The position numbers and the translations under genes are program-made. 48,246 nucleotides of DNA, from the NCBI RefSeq assembly GCF_030441895.1, contig NZ_JARJAS010000026.1; one strand, given 5' to 3'. Positions 1 to 9,421 of this stretch are shown here, in pieces (position 1 is the stretch's first letter; every line of letters begins with the position of its first letter). The notes beneath the pieces are model-generated. The model made no database searches. It was given only the letters and a program-made list of their open reading frames with translations, and was not told the DNA's origin. Source of the stretch: Enterococcus_D entomosocium (lineage in GTDB: Bacteria > Bacillota > Bacilli > Lactobacillales > Enterococcaceae).

Positions 1-1675
1 TTCCTGTCTTACTCGTATCTACTGTACCTTCTACTGTCACATCTGCGAAATCCACTGGATTTCCATCTTTATCAATGGCGCTGTCAAAGTTGTCTTCCGC
101 TTTCCACTCTGTTCCAATATAAAGCGTGGAGTCATGAACTTTTACTGCCGTTTGGATTGCTGGTTGCCATACATAGGTATCTGCCATTGTACTACCATCA
201 TAATCTGACATTAATTCAGAAGAACTCATAATAAAATTTCCATTAGGTTGTTCGTTCGTACCTGTCCCAACGTTTTGCCACTTTACTGTGGGACTAAAAC
301 TAATATCATTTAATGCTGCATCACTCAAAAATTTAAAGTTTGAGCCCAATTTTAGTTTTTTGAAATCCCTTGTTGTAAAATCAAACATTCCACGCATATT
401 TGCAACGTTGGATGTATTGAAACTAGATAAATCTAAACCAGTAAGTCCTCCAGCATTTAAAAACATGTAGCTCATATTAGTGACCTTTGAGGTATCAAAG
501 CTTGATAAATTTATTTCTTTTAATCCCTTTGTATTAAAACTAGAACCATATTGAAACATTGAACTCATATTAGTCACATTGGATGTATTAAAAGTTGATA
601 AATCCAAACTAGATGTTTCTATTCCGAGAAACATTCCGGACATATTCCTAACTTTGGACGTATCTAAGTGTGAAACATCAAGATTTTCTACTGTAAGGCA
701 TGCAAACATATTACCCATATCTGTAACATTTGATGTATTAAAAGTTGATAAATCTAAACTAGTTACTCCCAAATAAGTAAACATTGAATGCATATTAGTC
801 ACATTGGATGTATCTAAATTTGACAAGTCTAAGCTAGCCACTTTCTTTAGATTATAAAACATTGAACTCATATTAGTCACATTGGATGTATTAAAATTTG
901 ATATGTCCAAATTTGTTAGCGCCGAAAGCTCACCAAACATACTGTTCATTCTTTTAACATTGGATGTATCAAAGCTTGATACATCTATACTTGTTAACTT
1001 TTGAAGATTATAAAACATGCGTGACATATCAGTCACATTGGATGTATCTAACAATTCTAAATGATTAATTTTTGTTATGTTACCAAGCCTAGCAAACAAA
1101 CTACTTGAATTGTTGTACGCTATGACAGATCCTTCAAAAGTAATTTGTTTAATTTCATTTGCATAAGCATTCCAAGGAGACAGAAATTCATTGTCATTAG
1201 GATTATAGCCAAACTCTCCGGCACCAATATGGAGTGTGCCTTCTGCATCAATCGTCCATTCACTCGTTCCAAAAGTACCAGATGCAACTGTTTCAGCTAA
1301 CAAACTGGAAGGTTCAGTTGCATTTTCTTCTTGTAACACTGAATCCTCTTCAGCTGCATCAGTTAGAGAACTATCTGTTGCTGATTCTGTATTAGAGGTT
1401 GAAGATTCACTGGAAGACATTGTATCATTGGATGCCTCAGAAATAGCGGTTTGATCAATAGAATCCACTTCTATATTTTCGTTTGACTCACGATTTGAAC
1501 TAGTTTCAAAAGTATTTTCAAATCTATTGGACGGATCTGCTTTATTTGGAACTTGATTCTCTTGCTCTTGTACTCCCTCGGTCTCAGCAGTATCCGCGAA
1601 CACTTGACCAGTCTCAATTAAAGAAGGGCTTACAAGCAATACCACACTTAAAAATGTCCAAAATTTCTTTTTCAT
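1..1675 (-). CDS. BspA-type leucine-rich-repeat (DUF285) surface protein, C-terminus outside window
   Basis: This open-ended frame starts at ATG 1675 behind a GGGGAGAG ribosome site and gives about 558 residues before the window edge. It has a signal peptide (MKKKFWTFLSVVLLV, then a VFADT cleavage region). A Ser/Thr/Glu-rich low-complexity stalk runs over roughly residues 25-135. About nine repeats of some 24 residues follow, with the core [DN]TSN-V-x-x-M-x-x-MF and LDLSSF, which is the DUF285/BspA repeat. The last visible part looks like the start of an Ig-like or LPXTG-proximal domain. Such proteins are wall-anchored adhesins; the sorting signal would lie beyond position 1. It is divergent from the Mga-like regulator, its likely controller. 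Confidence 0.88.
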   Translation of the reverse strand, partial: MKKKFWTFLSVVLLVSPSLIETGQVFADTAETEGVQEQENQVPNKADPSNRFENTFETSSNRESNENIEVDSIDQTAISEASNDTMSSSESSTSNTESATDSSLTDAAEEDSVLQEENATEPSSLLAETVASGTFGTSEWTIDAEGTLHIGAGEFGYNPNDNEFLSPWNAYANEIKQITFEGSVIAYNNSSSLFARLGNITKINHLELLDTSNVTDMSRMFYNLQKLTSIDVSSFDTSNVKRMNSMFGELSALTNLDISNFNTSNVTNMSSMFYNLKKVASLDLSNLDTSNVTNMHSMFTYLGVTSLDLSTFNTSNVTDMGNMFACLTVENLDVSHLDTSKVRNMSGMFLGIETSSLDLSTFNTSNVTNMSSMFQYGSSFNTKGLKEINLSSFDTSKVTNMSYMFLNAGGLTGLDLSSFNTSNVANMRGMFDFTTRDFKKLKLGSNFKFLSDAALNDISFSPTVKWQNVGTGTNEQPNGNFIMSSSELMSDYDGSTMADTYVWQPAIQTAVKVHDSTLYIGTEWKAEDNFDSAIDKDGNPVDFADVTVEGTVDTSKTG

Positions 1676-1752
1676 TTTCTCTCCCCATTTCAAATTCATA
1701 AATAGTTTCACGCTTAAAAATTGTAAATTTAACAAATGTATTTTTTATTTCG

Positions 1753-1785
1753 AAAAAAAAACTAGTTCCGCCTATGCAGACTAGT
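1753..1785 (-). terminator. hairpin plus T-run in the leader of the LRR adhesin (possible attenuator)
   Basis: Read leftward, ACTAGT and CTGC pair with GCGG and ACTAGT around an ATAG loop, with one bulged A, and eight T residues follow (1760-1753). It resembles an intrinsic terminator but lies upstream of the adhesin start (1675). The only leftward transcript that could cross it is the adhesin's own leader, so attenuation is a reasonable inference. Confidence 0.4.
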
Positions 1786-1847
1786 AAAGGTCTAGGATTA
1801 TTTGCTTGTAAAATTATCATTTGTTTATTTTACACATCTATCTCAGC

Positions 1848-1864
1848 CATGTTATGATAACATG
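1848..1864. promoter_or_regulatory. 17-bp palindrome between divergent adhesin and Mga-like genes
   Basis: CATGTTAT-G-ATAACATG is a perfect dyad with 8-bp arms in the 265-bp divergent intergenic region (1676-1940). It is a good operator candidate for the adjacent Mga-like regulator or for a helper regulator. I see no unambiguous -35/-10 pair for either gene. Confidence 0.5.
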
Positions 1865-1940
1865 ATACTAATGCTTCTGCTATCCACAATTATCGTAGAA
1901 CAAACTACATAAATTGTATTAAAGAAATGGAGAGAGTGAA

Positions 1941-3425
1941 ATGATACCTGATTATTTAAGAAAAGAATTGTCTGTTCTATTTTTTATCATTAAAAAAAAG
2001 CAAACAACGACTAATGAAATTTCACACGAATTGGAATTAACTAAAAGAACGGTTAGAGAAACGATTTCAACTATTAACACTCATTTTGAAGACCTTCAAA
2101 AGTGCAAAGATTTTATCGTAACAAAAAAATCTGGGAGTGTTCAAATTCAATCCACCTTTAAATTAACAGCGCTCAACTCTGCGTATAATTTAAAATTACA
2201 ATTACTAAAAAAGAACACTTTATTTAACTACACAATTTTATTGCTTACTAGAACTTCACTCAATCAAACAGAAATTATTAATGAACTTTTTATTTCCACT
2301 AGTTATCTAAATAAATTAACTAATACTCTAAATAAATTTTTTTCAACTTTTAATTTCACTATTTCCGCTGTAAAAGGGCAATATTCCCTAATTGGGAACG
2401 AAATGAACATTCGTCTATTTGCTTATTTGTTCTTACAAGATTCATTTCAAGATATTGAATGGCCATTCAGTAGTATAAGCCTCAAGGCTCTTCGCAAAAA
2501 TGTCCCAGAAGAGATATTGATTAAGTCGCATACACGTTCAAACACAAAAAATAGATCGCTGTATATTTTATATGCTATCCTACAAACCAGAGTTCAAAAT
2601 CAGAATTACGTAGTTCAACCTACAAACAAACTCATCCAAGCACTTTTTAAAATGGTAAAGGAAAATCTTGATGTAGCACTAATTTTTCAACAAGATAGGT
2701 TGGGGCTTCTTGAAAAAAAAGTCAAAAACACTGAAATTGACTATTTCAATTTTTTGTCACGTATTTTTATTTCTGACATCATTCCAAAAAAAGATAAAAT
2801 AAATTTAGGTAGAATATTCGCGAAAGGAAACCATCCCTATTGTATTTTGTCCATAGATATTCTCAAGACAAGCTCCGCTTTAGTAAAGGATCAGGTTTCT
2901 GAAGATGATTACTTTTTGTTTCATTACTATATAACTTTGTTCAATACTTTATACTTTTTAGTTGGAGACACCCTTGATTGCTTTACTAATCTGTTCATCC
3001 CTCGATTATCGTATCATTCCCATGTGAAAAACGAGTACATGTCGACCATTAAAGCTACCCTGGCAAATCTTACAATTAGTGAGAATCATAAAAAATTCTT
3101 ATCCAACCTTCTATATACTCTTTACACTTCTGAAATGAAATCAGAAGTAACGATCTATTTACAACTGTCGAAAGACTTTACTGCAAGTTTTTTTATTGAA
3201 AATCGACTTAGTAATTTATTTAATTCAGAACAAATAATGATTACAGATAATTATTCTTTATCAGATGTTGTCATCACTGATACATTAGAACGAACCGCAT
3301 CAAACAAAAAAATTTTTTATCTTGATTCAATAGATAACGAGAACAGATGGAAAGAATTACTTTTCCTAATTCAAAATACTTATTTAGACAAACAAAACAC
3401 GCAGAAGGAACGAATTCGCCTATGA
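1941..3425 (+). CDS. Mga/AtxA-family transcriptional regulator
   Basis: This 494-residue protein starts at ATG 1941 behind GGAGAG. The N-terminus (about residues 1-60) has the helix-turn-helix pattern of Mga-type regulators (TTTNEISHELELTKRTVRETI). A second winged-helix segment lies around residues 100-150 (TEIINELFISTSYLNKLTNTLN). The long middle is PRD-like, and the C-terminus resembles the weak EIIB-like domain of this family. Mga proteins activate genes for surface adhesins in streptococci and enterococci; here the divergent neighbour is a surface adhesin. The stop TGA overlaps the next gene's ATG (ATGA, 3422-3425), so the regulator and recombinase are translationally coupled. The direct target is inferred from position. 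Confidence 0.82.
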   Translation: MIPDYLRKELSVLFFIIKKKQTTTNEISHELELTKRTVRETISTINTHFEDLQKCKDFIVTKKSGSVQIQSTFKLTALNSAYNLKLQLLKKNTLFNYTILLLTRTSLNQTEIINELFISTSYLNKLTNTLNKFFSTFNFTISAVKGQYSLIGNEMNIRLFAYLFLQDSFQDIEWPFSSISLKALRKNVPEEILIKSHTRSNTKNRSLYILYAILQTRVQNQNYVVQPTNKLIQALFKMVKENLDVALIFQQDRLGLLEKKVKNTEIDYFNFLSRIFISDIIPKKDKINLGRIFAKGNHPYCILSIDILKTSSALVKDQVSEDDYFLFHYYITLFNTLYFLVGDTLDCFTNLFIPRLSYHSHVKNEYMSTIKATLANLTISENHKKFLSNLLYTLYTSEMKSEVTIYLQLSKDFTASFFIENRLSNLFNSEQIMITDNYSLSDVVITDTLERTASNKKIFYLDSIDNENRWKELLFLIQNTYLDKQNTQKERIRL

Positions 3426-3988
3426 TCATTGGATATGCACGTATCAGTACACAACATCAAAAATTTGATTCTCAAATAAATTCATTACAGAAATTCGGTT
3501 GCGATACTATTTTTACTGAGTGTACGAGTGGTAGAAAAACCGACAGACCAGAATTAAAAAAGGCTTTGAAAAAATTAAAAGCTGGAGACACGTTCGTTAT
3601 CTATAAATTAGACAGACTTTCGCGAGGGACAAAGCATTTATTACACCTTATGGAAGAATTCAATGAAAAGAACGTAAATTTTATTAGTATTCAAAACAAT
3701 ATTGACACTAGTACCTCGATGGGTAAGTTTTTCTTTACTATCATGAGTGCTTTTGCTGAAATGGAAGCTGATCTTATTCGAGAAAGAGTCCTATCTGGTC
3801 TTGATACAGCAAAAGAAAACGGAGTTAAGTTAGGAAGACCTCAAAAGCAAATAGACGTAAAAAAAATCGTAACACTTTATACGACTGATAATAAAACGGT
3901 TACAGATATTGCTAAATTAATGAATCTTTCTCGTCCAACTATTTATAAGCATCTCAAAGAACAAAAAGTCCTTCAAATAAAGGACTGA
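3422..3988 (+). CDS. small serine recombinase (resolvase/invertase family)
   Basis: This 188-residue protein starts at the ATG overlapping the Mga-like stop; a longer upstream frame is only overlap. The N-terminal catalytic domain has YARIST (nucleophile Ser9), the DRLSRG motif and the long E-helix (FFTIMSAFAEMEADLIRERV). LGRP leads into a C-terminal helix-turn-helix (DIAKLMNLSRPTIYKHL). Length and layout match Tn3-type resolvases and DNA invertases rather than large serine integrases. It is therefore more likely a resolvase, an invertase or a co-opted regulator than the enzyme that integrates the ICE. Its coupling to an Mga-like gene beside an adhesin suggests a possible phase switch, though I found no long inverted repeats around the promoter region. 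Confidence 0.9.
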   Translation: MIIGYARISTQHQKFDSQINSLQKFGCDTIFTECTSGRKTDRPELKKALKKLKAGDTFVIYKLDRLSRGTKHLLHLMEEFNEKNVNFISIQNNIDTSTSMGKFFFTIMSAFAEMEADLIRERVLSGLDTAKENGVKLGRPQKQIDVKKIVTLYTTDNKTVTDIAKLMNLSRPTIYKHLKEQKVLQIKD

Positions 3989-4017
3989 ATCCAATTAATC
4001 ATTTAAGAACTCCACAA

Positions 4018-4055
4018 AACAATATTCGGCTTGATTTTTACAGCTGAATATTGTT
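4018..4055. terminator. bidirectional terminator between recombinase and conjugation operon
   Basis: AACAATATTC (4018-4027) pairs perfectly with GAATATTGTT (4046-4055), with further GGCT/AGCT pairing inside. It sits between the convergent recombinase gene and the end of the conjugation operon. Confidence 0.65.
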
Positions 4056-4076
4056 CATTTAGTAAATTACTTGAAT

Positions 4077-5105
4077 TTAAGGCATCCCATATCCTAGTAT
4101 AAACGGACTACTCTTTTCATATGTCCGTTTAGCAATCTTATCTCCAGAATTCCCTTCAATCGTGTGAACTGTATTATTTTCAAATTTCTCTACAATTCCC
4201 ACATGATCACTAATGCCGTCACCATCCCAATCAAAGAAAATAATTGCTCCACTCCTTGGCTCTACTCCGCCATTCTGCCATTGATTATTCGCTTTAAAAT
4301 TATTTATTCCAGTTGGGCAATAGGCAAATCGTTCCATCTTTACATTTGCTTTTTCTGTCACATAAGAAACGAAGGTTGCACACCATTCTACACGACTATT
4401 AAAACCATACCAACGCCAGTATTTTTCTCCTCCTTCATGAATGCCTTCTGCTAGTTCATCTGATGCGATTTTCGCAATCTCAGAATTTCTACCAGTGCCG
4501 GTATTACTAGAATCAGAAGATATATATTGCTTCACAATTTGGCTGTAAAACATGTTGCCATATGCATAGCGATAATCATAGCCTAAGCCAATTGCCACTG
4601 GATTTGTGTAGGTAACTTTCTGTCCATTTGCTTGGTTCTTGGAAAACTGGATGGCACTCTCTAATGAATAACTTTTGCCAGAGTGACTCAAAAAGCCACC
4701 TCCGAAATTGTACGCCTGTACAATGTTTAAAATCTCATACTCTCGATGCCCTTTCCATATATCCGCAAAGTATTTAACCCCGACTTCTATTGATTCATCG
4801 GGGGCTGTTATGGAATTTGGTCGTCTTCCTTGGCTCTCGCTACACTGCATAATATCGGGATACTTTTCAGAATTTCCTCCTGTTTCTACCATAATAATTC
4901 CTAATAGATAGGGTACAGCTTCGGGTATCTCATTTTTAACCGCTTCTTTTGTTACTTTTTCTTTCCAACGAAGTACCGTTTCTGGAAGATTTTGTTCCTC
5001 TTCCGTACCAGTAACACTAGTCGATGAACTTGCCCCACCAATCAATAAAATAAAGACAAAAAAGAAGACAAGTAGAAAAAGCGGCATACTCTTAAATAGC
5101 TTCAT
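4077..5105 (-). CDS. CwlT/Orf14-like bifunctional cell-wall hydrolase (lysozyme + CHAP)
   Basis: ATG 5105 is the preferred start because GAGGA lies 8 nt upstream; a TTG at 5120 extends the frame but has no good ribosome site. The product is 342 residues. A membrane or signal segment (PLFLLVFFFVFILLIGG) is followed by a lysozyme-like domain (PYLLGIIMVETGG, NIVQAYNFGGG). A CHAP amidase/endopeptidase domain comes last, with catalytic Cys in WCATF, His in DHVGIVE, and IEGNS. It acts on peptidoglycan to let the transfer channel cross the wall. Tn916 Orf14 has an NlpC/P60 second domain, whereas here it is CHAP. The gene overlaps the upstream orf15-like gene by 14 nt and is the last of the operon. 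Confidence 0.88.
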   Translation of the reverse strand: MKLFKSMPLFLLVFFFVFILLIGGASSSTSVTGTEEEQNLPETVLRWKEKVTKEAVKNEIPEAVPYLLGIIMVETGGNSEKYPDIMQCSESQGRRPNSITAPDESIEVGVKYFADIWKGHREYEILNIVQAYNFGGGFLSHSGKSYSLESAIQFSKNQANGQKVTYTNPVAIGLGYDYRYAYGNMFYSQIVKQYISSDSSNTGTGRNSEIAKIASDELAEGIHEGGEKYWRWYGFNSRVEWCATFVSYVTEKANVKMERFAYCPTGINNFKANNQWQNGGVEPRSGAIIFFDWDGDGISDHVGIVEKFENNTVHTIEGNSGDKIAKRTYEKSSPFILGYGMP

Positions 5106-6870
5106 AAGCTGATTCCTCAATAGTTTCTACTTCCTCATAGGTTTCTTGTCTAAGCTCACCTATTTCTTTTGCTAATTGCTTGGCTTCTTCTAGTTCTATA
5201 GATGCTGGTTGATCCTGCGATTCATGAGTAACATGAGGTGATTCAGTTCGATTAGCCTCATTTTCTTCAATTTGGTCTATCTGACGTTGCTCAAATTCCT
5301 CATAACTAGGTTGTTGGTAAATAAGCCGATCATCCATTTCTTCCAATGGTAAAGATGTTTCTTGATCCACTGTCGATGTTCCTACCACTGGTTCTATATC
5401 AGGTTCACTATCAGATAATCTTTCTTCTTTTTCATCAGAGCTATTTGAATCTTTACTCTTGATTGACTCAACCTCAGGATTTACTGATTCTATATCGCCT
5501 GCATCGAATGAAGTTGATTCAGGAGAATTGGCTTCATTTCCAGCTTGAACCAATAAGTTATCTTGGAAATCATTCTGTCTGTAAGCACGATCCAACTCTA
5601 CGCCAGAACGAAGATAATCATTTTCTGCGGTTTGTGTCTTATATGTTTGCTCAGCCAATCGGTTCTGTTGATCTTCTCGTTGTTCTATCTCTTGTTGCCG
5701 ATTATTGGCAGCTCTTTTAGGGAACGTAAAATCTCGCAGTTCTGTTTTCCCTTTCGTTAATGAACGAACAATCTGACCTTTATTCTTCCAAATAAATAAC
5801 CCTAATAACACTTTGACAAATAGTCCCACTAACATGGTAACAATGTTTGTAACGACAAAAAAAGAATCTAATAGATTAATAATGGAAAAGATTAACCCAA
5901 AACCAAAGCCTATCCCAACCTTTGAGGCAAACAATGTCCCCAGCATCATAAAGCCATTTTTTATCAAATGATGCATATTGGGAATCAGTGCCAAAAAGAG
6001 CAGGGATGGAAAGAGAAAAATGATTCCGTAAATCAATAGTTGAATCAAAATATTGGCGATACCTATTAGTAACACCGCAATTCCTATCACAAGTAACATC
6101 ACAAAGGTATTCAATAATACAACGACTTTTTCCGTCATACGATCCGAAGTTAAGTAAGAATTTTTTTCAGAGTCTTCTTTAATTTTTTTCTCAATTTCTT
6201 TCGTTTTTTCTTTGTCAAAAGACTCTCCATTTTTGACTAAATATAGCTCAAATTGTTCTTTTGTAAGGTCTGTTTTTCCGAAATTAAGTAGTGCATAGGG
6301 CTTAATAATAAATTCATCAAAAATCAGGTTACGAATATTAATAGTGCCATCTAGCTGCTGCCCTCCACTAATCAGCTTTTCTGTTGTAGATTGATTACTG
6401 CTGTTTAGGCTACCGCTCGTTAAGTCTACTAGTTGCCCTTGAACGTTCTGTGAAATCGTATTGACCTCTTGCACTTTGGCTGCACCGTCTGAAAAGAATG
6501 CCATGCTTCCAACATAAATCAATGTAAAGACACCAAATCGAATCAAGGCTTTACTAATCCCTTTTTCAAAAAAGTCTTTGACAGAAATGACAATGACGAA
6601 GGTGAAAAGTAAGACACCTAAAACGCTAAATAATCGGTTATAGATAGAGCCAGCTGTAGAAAACAAGTCTGGCAGTATCCCATCCAAAAGATTTAAATTA
6701 AATAATTGTTCGATGACATAATCAAGCGCAAGAACCATATACTTAATCAGCCCAAAAGCAAGGTTAATTAAGGCGTTTAGAACACTTTGTAAATTCTCGT
6801 TAATACTAAACCAACCGCCTTTTTCAAAAAAAGACTGGAAGGAATCAATATCAAATACATCTTTTAACAA
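5092..6870 (-). CDS. TcpH/Orf15-like multi-membrane conjugation channel protein
   Basis: This 592-residue protein starts at TTG 6870 with GGGAG 8 nt upstream. Several hydrophobic segments form the N-terminal two thirds, including stretches around residues 30-50, 80-100, 110-125, 250-300 and 320-360. A long hydrophilic, Glu/Gln-rich tail follows (about residues 390-592). This is the layout of Tn916 Orf15 and pCW3 TcpH, the VirB6-like membrane component of the transfer channel. The tail probably contacts cytoplasmic partners. The gene is directly downstream of the VirB4 ATPase and overlaps the hydrolase gene, as expected for this operon. Confidence 0.85.
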   Translation of the reverse strand: MLKDVFDIDSFQSFFEKGGWFSINENLQSVLNALINLAFGLIKYMVLALDYVIEQLFNLNLLDGILPDLFSTAGSIYNRLFSVLGVLLFTFVIVISVKDFFEKGISKALIRFGVFTLIYVGSMAFFSDGAAKVQEVNTISQNVQGQLVDLTSGSLNSSNQSTTEKLISGGQQLDGTINIRNLIFDEFIIKPYALLNFGKTDLTKEQFELYLVKNGESFDKEKTKEIEKKIKEDSEKNSYLTSDRMTEKVVVLLNTFVMLLVIGIAVLLIGIANILIQLLIYGIIFLFPSLLFLALIPNMHHLIKNGFMMLGTLFASKVGIGFGFGLIFSIINLLDSFFVVTNIVTMLVGLFVKVLLGLFIWKNKGQIVRSLTKGKTELRDFTFPKRAANNRQQEIEQREDQQNRLAEQTYKTQTAENDYLRSGVELDRAYRQNDFQDNLLVQAGNEANSPESTSFDAGDIESVNPEVESIKSKDSNSSDEKEERLSDSEPDIEPVVGTSTVDQETSLPLEEMDDRLIYQQPSYEEFEQRQIDQIEENEANRTESPHVTHESQDQPASIELEEAKQLAKEIGELRQETYEEVETIEESAYEAI

Positions 6871-6885
6871 TAGACTCGCTCCCTT

Positions 6886-9408
6886 CTATGCACTAAAGGC
6901 AGTTTCCACGTCTGCACTTGAATTTTTCTTCACGGTTTGCAACATTTGATGCAATTCTTCATAGGGACAATAGACTAACATTTTTCCAACCCGTCCTCTT
7001 AAATCTAAATAAAGACAATGATACTTAGGTAAATTCTTTAACCACTCAATGTTCTCCTCACTCACTTCTAACCCTAAATGACGAAGAATTTCTTCTCGTT
7101 CATCCTTATCATCATAGGCAAAAATTCGACCGAAATTCCCTGTGTCGTCTTCTTCTGCGGTATCTTTTACAGATTGTGTCACAATAATTAAGGTATTGTT
7201 AAAGCTTCGACCGACTCGGCGCATCGATTTAATAATCGCTCGCCCATTTTTTGACGTGTTAAAAATCCAGCTTTCGTCAAAAAGTACCACGGTGCTTTCT
7301 TCTCGATCTCGCAAACCAAACAGCTCACAGAACTTTCCAATACACATCATTAACATAATGGATTTTCTTTGAGTGGCACTGTAATCACTACTTAACGATT
7401 CTGCTCTAGGCATTTCTAGTCCTAGCACTTCTAGTACTGTCACTTTGTTATGCAGATTTAATCCTTTATTTTCGCCATAACTAAACGCCAATTCTAAGAT
7501 AGACCCTTGAACAGATTTTTTAATCAAATTAGCCGTATCTCTGACTTCTTCATGGCTATTTTCTAACATGAAATCAACCACATGAAGAAGTCCCACTCGT
7601 TCTCCATGATCTCGTTTCTTTAAGACTACTTCGATACCTTCTAACATGGCTAAACGAGATTTCTTCTCTCTAGAACTTGCAAAGTCATACAATTCTTCAA
7701 ATAAATCTTGCGCCATATCTTTTGCCGCAACTCGGTTCGGAATAAAACAAATAGGATCAAGAACGCCTTTATTACTCTCTTTGTCTGGATCAAGTCGTAC
7801 TTGATGAAAATGCTTCTGAACAAAGGTACAGGTTTCAGGATACTTTTTCTGATACACTGGGTCATTGATCACTTCCATGATCCAATCAAAGAATTCAGAT
7901 TTTGGGTCAACATATAACCCTTTTCCTTTCATCAATACAGAGAGAAAGAACACAAACTTAGCCAAATAAGATTTCCCATTTCCTGTGGGTCCTGTAATGG
8001 CAATATGCGGACTATTTGCTTTCTTATCAACGATATCACTTTGATTGCCAATAGCAGGATTAAAGAATACTGGCTTACGACTGGTTTTCGCAATTTCTTT
8101 AGGTGTTAAATTCCGTGTATTTTTCAATTCTGAAACCATACCAATTGGAATGCCTACATTGTCCCCAATTCTATTTTCTACCCCTAGCATCAATTCGCTG
8201 ATTCCCTCTACTGTGGTGTAATGAATCCAATTTTTTTCGGGTCCTAATTTATTTCCAGACAAGAATTGATGAAACAGAAAGACTTGATCGACTAATCCCT
8301 TCATAACATCCACATTACGAGACTGACATAAAGAGAGTACCGTACGAATTCGGCTACGACACTCTTCTGGCGTTTGCCCAAAGACACCAAAAAGCCCCAA
8401 CCATTTAATGACTGGGACTCGTAAATCAATTTTATTATTTAAATCAGTCAAGGCATACCTATTGAACCGACTGGATTTCATTTCGGCATCTCCCATCGAT
8501 AGGGTTTCTTTAGCGCTATTCTTTAAGCGTTTGGATGCCCTAGAAGATTTTCCTTTTAGTCCTTTGCCTCCTTTCAAAGGCTCAAAATGTGCCTTCAATC
8601 GGAACTCAACTGGAAACGGCAGGCTTTGAACAAGCTCTGCCACATGGTTAAAGGCTAGGTTCGGTGCAAATTTATGAATCGGTAGTAGCGCAATATAACT
8701 GGTTCCTTCTAGACTTCGTAGTTTTAACAAGCCTTGTTCCTCTGTAGGATCAAGAATCGTATCAGTTAGAGAGTATTCCTCTTTTTCAATAAAATCACTA
8801 TCGAAAGAGGTATCCATCCCACGAACATAGGGATACCGACAGACTTGTAATACTTCTTTTTCAGTTAATCTTCGACTGTTGATTGCCCCGACTAGCTGAA
8901 AGACTTCGGCTTCAATGATACGGTAACGTGCCAAAAAATCCTCGTCAACGATCATGTGGTACTGCGTAATTGCTAAAAGTTTGCCTGCATAATAATCCAC
9001 CAATTCCATTATTTTGCCTTTAAGAGAAGTGGCAGACGACAGACTAGACAGCTTCACACCTATATAAAATTTCTCTGTTGTAATCACTCGTAACTGACTT
9101 TCTAATTCAGACAATGTGCGATCAATTAAGGCATTCCCCATGTCTTGAGCTTGTTCATCAAAGCTTTTAGAAAAAGCAGACAATCGTTCATTGAGATTAT
9201 ACGAATGGGGATTAAGAAATAACTCAAAATCTTCAAAACGCCGCAGACTTTGAAGAAACTGGCTCCACTTCCGTTTATGTTTTTCTTGTACTTCTTTATT
9301 CTGACCAATGACATACTCACTAGGACATGTAAAATATGCCCATACCTCATTTTCTGTCGTAATTAACACATTCTGATAAACTTTATGAAAAGGCTGTTTT
9401 AATTTCAT
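6886..9408 (-). CDS. VirB4/Orf16/TcpF conjugation ATPase
   Basis: This 840-residue protein starts at ATG 9408 behind GAGGAGG. Walker A is GPTGNGKS in the middle of the chain and Walker B is VVLFDES, followed by the VTQS segment typical of VirB4 ATPases. The N-terminal half is the VirB4 domain that contacts the channel. It is the main ATPase energising the conjugative pore at the inner face of the membrane. It corresponds to Tn916 Orf16 in position and size. No frameshift or missing motif is visible. Confidence 0.93.
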   Translation of the reverse strand: MKLKQPFHKVYQNVLITTENEVWAYFTCPSEYVIGQNKEVQEKHKRKWSQFLQSLRRFEDFELFLNPHSYNLNERLSAFSKSFDEQAQDMGNALIDRTLSELESQLRVITTEKFYIGVKLSSLSSATSLKGKIMELVDYYAGKLLAITQYHMIVDEDFLARYRIIEAEVFQLVGAINSRRLTEKEVLQVCRYPYVRGMDTSFDSDFIEKEEYSLTDTILDPTEEQGLLKLRSLEGTSYIALLPIHKFAPNLAFNHVAELVQSLPFPVEFRLKAHFEPLKGGKGLKGKSSRASKRLKNSAKETLSMGDAEMKSSRFNRYALTDLNNKIDLRVPVIKWLGLFGVFGQTPEECRSRIRTVLSLCQSRNVDVMKGLVDQVFLFHQFLSGNKLGPEKNWIHYTTVEGISELMLGVENRIGDNVGIPIGMVSELKNTRNLTPKEIAKTSRKPVFFNPAIGNQSDIVDKKANSPHIAITGPTGNGKSYLAKFVFFLSVLMKGKGLYVDPKSEFFDWIMEVINDPVYQKKYPETCTFVQKHFHQVRLDPDKESNKGVLDPICFIPNRVAAKDMAQDLFEELYDFASSREKKSRLAMLEGIEVVLKKRDHGERVGLLHVVDFMLENSHEEVRDTANLIKKSVQGSILELAFSYGENKGLNLHNKVTVLEVLGLEMPRAESLSSDYSATQRKSIMLMMCIGKFCELFGLRDREESTVVLFDESWIFNTSKNGRAIIKSMRRVGRSFNNTLIIVTQSVKDTAEEDDTGNFGRIFAYDDKDEREEILRHLGLEVSEENIEWLKNLPKYHCLYLDLRGRVGKMLVYCPYEELHQMLQTVKKNSSADVETAFSA

Positions 9409-9421
9409 AGGTTTCCTCCTC

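Noticed and set aside
340..1080. Regularly repeated DNA that looks at first like a CRISPR or satellite array
   Set aside because: The repeats are the codons of the DUF285/BspA protein repeats in one open frame, with diverged copies and no spacers of unrelated sequence.
3422..3988. The serine recombinase as the ICE integrase
   Set aside because: At 188 residues it is a resolvase/invertase type and lacks the long C-terminal region of large serine integrases.
4164..4454. 96-codon plus-strand frame opposite the CwlT-like gene
   Set aside because: It is antisense to a domain-supported gene and has no ribosome site.
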